NCBI RefSeq assembly: GCF_000518745.1
Contig: NZ_KI912487.1
Location: 653,954 to 717,953, forward strand
DNA: 64,000 nt
Direction: 5' to 3'
From: Phaseolibacter flectens ATCC 12775
Lineage (GTDB): Bacteria; Pseudomonadota; Gammaproteobacteria; Enterobacterales; Enterobacteriaceae
Part shown: positions 58,993 through 64,000 of the stretch, in pieces
Numbering within the stretch: position 1 is the first letter of the stretch
How the letters are laid out: each line of letters begins with the position of its first letter
Translations under genes and position numbers: made by a program
The notes under the pieces: model-generated
The model's database searches: none
The model's input: only the letters and a program-made list of their open reading frames with translations
What the model was told of the DNA's origin: nothing

Positions 58993-60211
58993 GTACCTGC
59001 TGCTTGACACGCGCGATAGTGGCCTCATCCTGAATGTTATCTAATACATCAGCGATCCAGCCCGCTAACTCACGCACTTCAGCGTCTTTAAATCCACGAC
59101 GGGTCACAGCCGGTGTACCAATACGGATGCCAGATGTGACAAAAGGCGTTTGTGGATCGTTGGGTACACTGTTTTTATTTACCGTGATGTTAGCACGTCC
59201 CAGTGCGGCATCGGCCTCCTTACCTGTCAATTTTTTATCTACTAAGTCGAGTAAAAACAGGTGGTTATGAGTACCGCCCGAGACGATTTTATAACCCCGT
59301 TGCAGTAAAACCTCGACCATGACTTGGGCATTTTTTGCCACTTGCTGCTGGTAGAGTTTGAATTCAGGCTCAAGTGCTTCTTTTAAGGCGACCGCTTTAC
59401 CGGCAATCACATGCATAAGCGGCCCACCCTGTCCACCAGGGAATACCGCTGAGTTCAGTTTTTTATACAGCGCCTCATCACCACCTTTTGCTAAGATCAA
59501 ACCACCTCTTGGTCCTGCCAAGGTTTTATGCGTGGTGGTGGTAACAATGTGCGCATGAGGGACTGGATTGGGATACACGCCAGCCGCAATCAATCCCGCC
59601 ACGTGGGCCATATCGACAAACAGCCAAGCACCAACACTGTCAGCAATTTCACGCATTTTTTTCCAGTCACAGATCCCAGAATACGCAGAAAAGCCACCGA
59701 TAATCATTTTAGGTTGATGCTGTTTGGCCAAATCTGCTAGCTGGTCGTAATCAATTTTCCCCGTTTCATCAATACCATAAGGAATGACGCGATACAATTT
59801 ACCGGATAAATTCACGGGGGAACCATGAGTCAAATGCCCACCATGAGCCAGATTCATGCCCAATATGGTATCACCAGGCTGCAGTAATGCAGTATAAACA
59901 GCAAAGTTAGCTTGAGAGCCTGAATGTGGCTGAACATTAGCATAATCCGCGCCAAACACGTGTTTAGCGCGATCAATGGCTAATTGCTCAATCCTATCCA
60001 CATATTCACAGCCCCCGTAGTAGCGTTTGCCAGGATAACCTTCTGCATATTTATTGGTCAGCTGGGATCCCTGAGCCTCCATTACACGCGGACTGGTATA
60101 GTTTTCAGACGCAATCAGCTCGATATGTTCGTCTTGGCGAACCCGCTCCTGCTCCATGGCTTGCCATAATTCAGCATCATAATCTGCTATGTTCATTTCT
60201 CGCTTTAACAT
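58958..60211 (-). CDS. glyA: Serine hydroxymethyltransferase
   Basis: PLP enzyme making glycine and methylene-tetrahydrofolate from serine, the main source of one-carbon units for purines. The PLP lysine is in [14 protein letters not shown] (about residue 229), and [12 protein letters not shown] is conserved. ATG at 60211 ([12 protein letters not shown]) is favoured by GGAG six bases upstream and the family N-terminus, giving 417 residues. Convergent with csiE. Confidence 0.98.
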   Translation of the reverse strand: MLKREMNIADYDAELWQAMEQERVRQDEHIELIASENYTSPRVMEAQGSQLTNKYAEGYPGKRYYGGCEYVDRIEQLAIDRAKHVFGADYANVQPHSGSQANFAVYTALLQPGDTILGMNLAHGGHLTHGSPVNLSGKLYRVIPYGIDETGKIDYDQLADLAKQHQPKMIIGGFSAYSGICDWKKMREIADSVGAWLFVDMAHVAGLIAAGVYPNPVPHAHIVTTTTHKTLAGPRGGLILAKGGDEALYKKLNSAVFPGGQGGPLMHVIAGKAVALKEALEPEFKLYQQQVAKNAQVMVEVLLQRGYKIVSGGTHNHLFLLDLVDKKLTGKEADAALGRANITVNKNSVPNDPQTPFVTSGIRIGTPAVTRRGFKDAEVRELAGWIADVLDNIQDEATIARVKQQVLTLCQRYPVYA

Positions 60212-60414
60212 CCCCATCTCCCAACTCCGCTCTCATTATTTAGGTGTACCCGCTGTATAAGCTCATCGTCCATCATAATGACAATCATTCAGTCCAGACG
60301 ACAGCATGCATCACAATCGAGTACACTGCTGCAAAACGACTCAGCACCTGTTACGTGTGATTAATACTTGGCCGATTTAGCCGATTAAAAAACCAAAGGC
60401 ACATTATTGTTAAA

Positions 60415-60976
<562 letters not shown>

Positions 60977-63900
60977 TTACTTAAGTTGTGCTCGCGCATT
61001 GCGGAAAAGACGCATCCAAGGACTGTCCTCACCCCAATCAGCCGGATGCCATGAATGGCTCACGGTTCGAAATACCCGCTCTGGGTGTGGCATCATAATG
61101 GTCACTTGTCCACTCAGATTGGTCAAACCCGTGATTCCTTGTGCAGATCCATTCGGGTTCGCAGGATAATTTTCCGTGACTTGCCCGTAGTTATCAACAA
61201 ATTGCAAGGCAATCTGCTGATGCTTGCGCAGATGGTCGATCTGCTGTTGCTGATTAAATTGGGCATAACCTTCACCATGGGCCACGACAATGGGTAAACG
61301 CGAACCCGCCATCCCTTGTAGCAGCAGAGAACGGCTATTTTGTATTTCAACCAAGCTAAAACGCGCTTCGTAACGCTCTGATTGATTACGGACAAAGTGC
61401 GGCCATTGCTCACTTCCCGGAATAATATCACGTAAGTGTGATAACATCTGGCATCCATTACAAACACCCAACGCCAATGTCTGCGGATTGGCGAAAAATT
61501 CACTGAAAGTTTCTCGCACTCGACTGTTAAACAAAATGGATTTTGCCCAGCCTTCACCTGCGCCCAAAACATCACCGTAAGAGAAGCCACCACACGCGGC
61601 CAGCATATGAAATGATTGTAATGAGTAACGGCCTGACATTAAATCAGACATGTGCACATCAATGGCGTCAAATCCCGCACGATAAAAAGCAGCAGCCATT
61701 TCTCCTTGAGAATTGACACCCTGCTCGCGTAACACCGCAATTTTCGGCCTGATCCCACTCAGTATATAAGGCGAAGCAACATCCTGAGCGGGATCAAAGC
61801 TCAAGGCCACATTCAGACCGGGATCACTTTCCTCAAAACGCGCCTCATGCTCTTGATCTGCACATTGAGGGTTATCCCTCAGTCTTTGCATTTGCCAGCT
61901 GGTTTCTGACCAATAACGATGTAAGGTGGAGCGAGCTTGCTGATAAAGTGTCGTCTGACCGTGCTTAACTGTAAAACAATCACCAACCACTGCCTGCCCG
62001 ATCGTGTGACAGCATTCTCTCAGACCGTGCTGTTGCAAAATCTCAATGACACGCGGCAACTCAGACGCTTTCACCTGCAATACCGCCCCCAGCTCCTCAG
62101 TAAATAACAGGGACAACGGTGACTGTACTGAATAGGAAAGATCAATTTCCACACCACAATGTCCAGCAAACGCCATCTCAGCCAAGGTCACCAGTAGTCC
62201 GCCATCAGAGCGATCATGGTAAGCAAGTAGTAACTGCTGGGCGATCAAATGTTGCATGGCATTAAACAGACCCGCCAATAACACAGGATCGCGAACATCA
62301 GCACACTGACCGCCTGACAGACTATACACTTGAGCAAGCGCCGTGGCCCCCAGTGAACAATGGCCTTGTCCTAAATCGATAAGCAGCAACACATTATCGA
62401 CCTCAGGGTTTAATTGTGGCGTCACCGTCAATCTCACGTCGTCGACCCGGGCAAAACTGGTGATCACTAATGACAAGGGGGCGATCATTTGTTCAGTCTG
62501 TCCATCTTGCTGCCAGCGCGTTTGCATGGACATGGAGTCCTTACCCACCGGAATGGTCAGTCCCAGTGCTGGGCATAGCTCCTCTCCTATCGCTTTCACC
62601 GCGTCATAAAGACCAGCATCTTCACCGGGATAGCCCGCGGCTGCCATCCAGTTTGCCGAAAGTTTCACTCGCTTCAATTCACCAATGGCCGTGGCTGCAA
62701 GGTTAGTCAAGGCTTCCCCTACCGCAAGCCTCGCTGATGCAGCATGATCAAGTAACGCCACTGGCGCACGTTCACCGAGCGCAAAGGCCTCACCATGATA
62801 ACTGTCTAAACTGGCCGTGGTAACCGCACAATCAGCCACTGGAACTTGCCAAGGTCCCACCATCTGATCCCGTGCTGTCATTGCTCCCACACTACGATCA
62901 CCAATAGTAATTAAGAAGGACTTATCTGCAACCGCAGGTAAATGCAGTACTCGCTCAATTGCCTGTTCTAGCTGAATTGAGTGTAAATCCAACGCAATGT
63001 TCGGCGCAGGCAAACGCGTCACCTCACGCGTCATTTTCGGTGCTTTACCTAAAAGTACCGATAATGGCATATCAATCGGCGTAGTATGAAAATGGGGATC
63101 GTCAACCACCAGCTGCAACTGTTGCGTCGCCTCCCCTATAACAGCATAAGGCGCGCGTTCACGCTGACATAACGCCGCAAATTGCGCCAGTTTCGCCGCG
63201 GGGACCGCCAAGACATAGCGTTCCTGCGATTCGTTACACCATAGCTCCAACGGACTCATCCCGGCTTCATCACTCAAGATGTCTCGCAGATTAAATCGTC
63301 CTCCACACCCACCATCTGCAACTAACTCAGGCATGGCATTAGATAATCCCCCCGCTCCGACGTCATGAATAAAGGAAATTGGATTCCCATCACCCAATTG
63401 CCAGCAGCGGTCGATCACCTCTTGACAACGTCGTTCCATCTCGGGGTTATCGCGTTGTACGGAGGCAAAATCTAAATCTGCCGCCGAGCTACCCGACGCC
63501 ATGGAAGAAGCCGCACCGCCGCCTAAACCAATGTTCATTGCAGGGCCACCGAGTACAATCAGTTTATCCCCGGGAAGAATTTCGCCTTTTTGTACATGTC
63601 GAGCGTCAATATTACCGATGCCACCAGCCAGCATAATGGGTTTATGATACCCTCGTAGGGCCTGCCCATTGTGGCTTATTACCTTCGCTTCATAGGTTCT
63701 AAAATACCCATTCAGCGCCGGCCGACCAAATTCATTATTAAATGCCGCCGCACCCAATGGGCCATCCAGCATGATCGCCAAGGCGCTGGCCATCTGTTCG
63801 GGCTTACCATAATGCTGTTCCCAAGGTTGTTCAAAACCAGGGATCATAAGGTTAGAGACTGAAAAACCAACCAAACCCGCTTTGGGTTTCGCCCCACGAC

Positions 63901-64000
63901 CCGTCGCTCCCTCATCACGGATCTCTCCCCCAGATCCGGTGGCAGCGCCAGGGGCCGGAGAAATGGCCGTTGGGTGATTGTGCGTTTCCACCTTCATGAG
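60977..64000 (-). CDS. purL: Phosphoribosylformylglycinamidine synthase, 5' part outside window
   Basis: Large PurL enzyme that converts FGAR and glutamine to FGAM. The visible last ~1007 residues correspond to about residue 288 onward of the ~1295-residue enterobacterial protein, beginning in the [13 protein letters not shown] motif. The ATP-binding FGAM synthase domains ([55 protein letters not shown]) and the C-terminal glutaminase with nucleophile cysteine ([11 protein letters not shown]) are intact. It continues past the window edge. Confidence 0.97.
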   Translation of the reverse strand, partial: LMKVETHNHPTAISPAPGAATGSGGEIRDEGATGRGAKPKAGLVGFSVSNLMIPGFEQPWEQHYGKPEQMASALAIMLDGPLGAAAFNNEFGRPALNGYFRTYEAKVISHNGQALRGYHKPIMLAGGIGNIDARHVQKGEILPGDKLIVLGGPAMNIGLGGGAASSMASGSSAADLDFASVQRDNPEMERRCQEVIDRCWQLGDGNPISFIHDVGAGGLSNAMPELVADGGCGGRFNLRDILSDEAGMSPLELWCNESQERYVLAVPAAKLAQFAALCQRERAPYAVIGEATQQLQLVVDDPHFHTTPIDMPLSVLLGKAPKMTREVTRLPAPNIALDLHSIQLEQAIERVLHLPAVADKSFLITIGDRSVGAMTARDQMVGPWQVPVADCAVTTASLDSYHGEAFALGERAPVALLDHAASARLAVGEALTNLAATAIGELKRVKLSANWMAAAGYPGEDAGLYDAVKAIGEELCPALGLTIPVGKDSMSMQTRWQQDGQTEQMIAPLSLVITSFARVDDVRLTVTPQLNPEVDNVLLLIDLGQGHCSLGATALAQVYSLSGGQCADVRDPVLLAGLFNAMQHLIAQQLLLAYHDRSDGGLLVTLAEMAFAGHCGVEIDLSYSVQSPLSLLFTEELGAVLQVKASELPRVIEILQQHGLRECCHTIGQAVVGDCFTVKHGQTTLYQQARSTLHRYWSETSWQMQRLRDNPQCADQEHEARFEESDPGLNVALSFDPAQDVASPYILSGIRPKIAVLREQGVNSQGEMAAAFYRAGFDAIDVHMSDLMSGRYSLQSFHMLAACGGFSYGDVLGAGEGWAKSILFNSRVRETFSEFFANPQTLALGVCNGCQMLSHLRDIIPGSEQWPHFVRNQSERYEARFSLVEIQNSRSLLLQGMAGSRLPIVVAHGEGYAQFNQQQQIDHLRKHQQIALQFVDNYGQVTENYPANPNGSAQGITGLTNLSGQVTIMMPHPERVFRTVSHSWHPADWGEDSPWMRLFRNARAQLK

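Overview
The window is chromosomal DNA of a gammaproteobacterium of the order Enterobacterales. The evidence is gene order: upp/uraA divergent from purMN, then ppk-ppx, guaA-guaB/xseA, der, bamB-yfgM-hisS-ispG-rodZ-pilW-rlmN, ndk, sseA, sseB, pepB-iscX-fdx-hscAB-iscAUSR, trmJ, suhB, csiE, glyA, glnB and purL. This follows the E. coli order in the corresponding chromosomal segment, with pieces missing (no glrKR between glnB and purL, no pbpC after ndk, no yfhR between suhB and csiE). Two recognisable pseudogenes (uraA and a carboxymuconolactone decarboxylase-family gene) and several long featureless spacers suggest a genome undergoing decay, as in host-restricted or symbiotic enterobacteria. 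I cannot name the genus.

Layout. 1-8.4 kb: broken uraA, upp, a perfect PurR operator in front of purMN, ppk-ppx, a TehB-like protein with a degenerate SAM motif, and a YfgG-like peptide. 8.6-11.7 kb: a WaaB-like glycosyltransferase, an unknown membrane-anchored protein and a PBP4-type lipoprotein. 11.7-15.2 kb: mostly decayed DNA with one pseudogene and one LysE/RhtB-family exporter. 15.3-31.3 kb: a genomic island of about 16 kb integrated at the 3' end of guaA. 31.3-64 kb: ordinary core genes for purine, isoprenoid, Fe-S cluster, outer-membrane and one-carbon functions.

The island is the accessory part of most interest. From the guaA side it carries a P4-type tyrosine integrase, an unknown protein with a possible zinc knuckle and a C-terminal helix-turn-helix, an AlpA-type regulator, an IncQ-like RepA helicase, a putative RepC initiator that overlaps it, a noncoding stretch of about 1.2 kb with 10-bp iterons and a DnaA-box-like site, a small serine recombinase with substituted active-site residues, and then a tightly packed operon encoding an SNF2-family ATPase, a very large beta-class adenine methyltransferase and a helicase-nuclease of type III Res character. 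The last three look like a restriction-modification-type antiphage system. The recombinase shares a 4-nt start/stop overlap with this operon and has lost several catalytic residues, so it may now act as a DNA-binding regulator. No mobilisation or primase gene is visible, so the island looks like an integrative element with a reduced IncQ-type replicon.

How the genes work together: purMN, purL, guaA and guaB make purine nucleotides and upp salvages uracil, although its usual uracil permease partner is broken. ppk/ppx make and break polyphosphate. bamB serves outer-membrane protein assembly, and rodZ and the PBP4 lipoprotein serve cell shape and wall. The isc cluster has IscR sites in front of it and is divided by two visible terminators into iscRSUA, hscBA-fdx and iscX-pepB segments.
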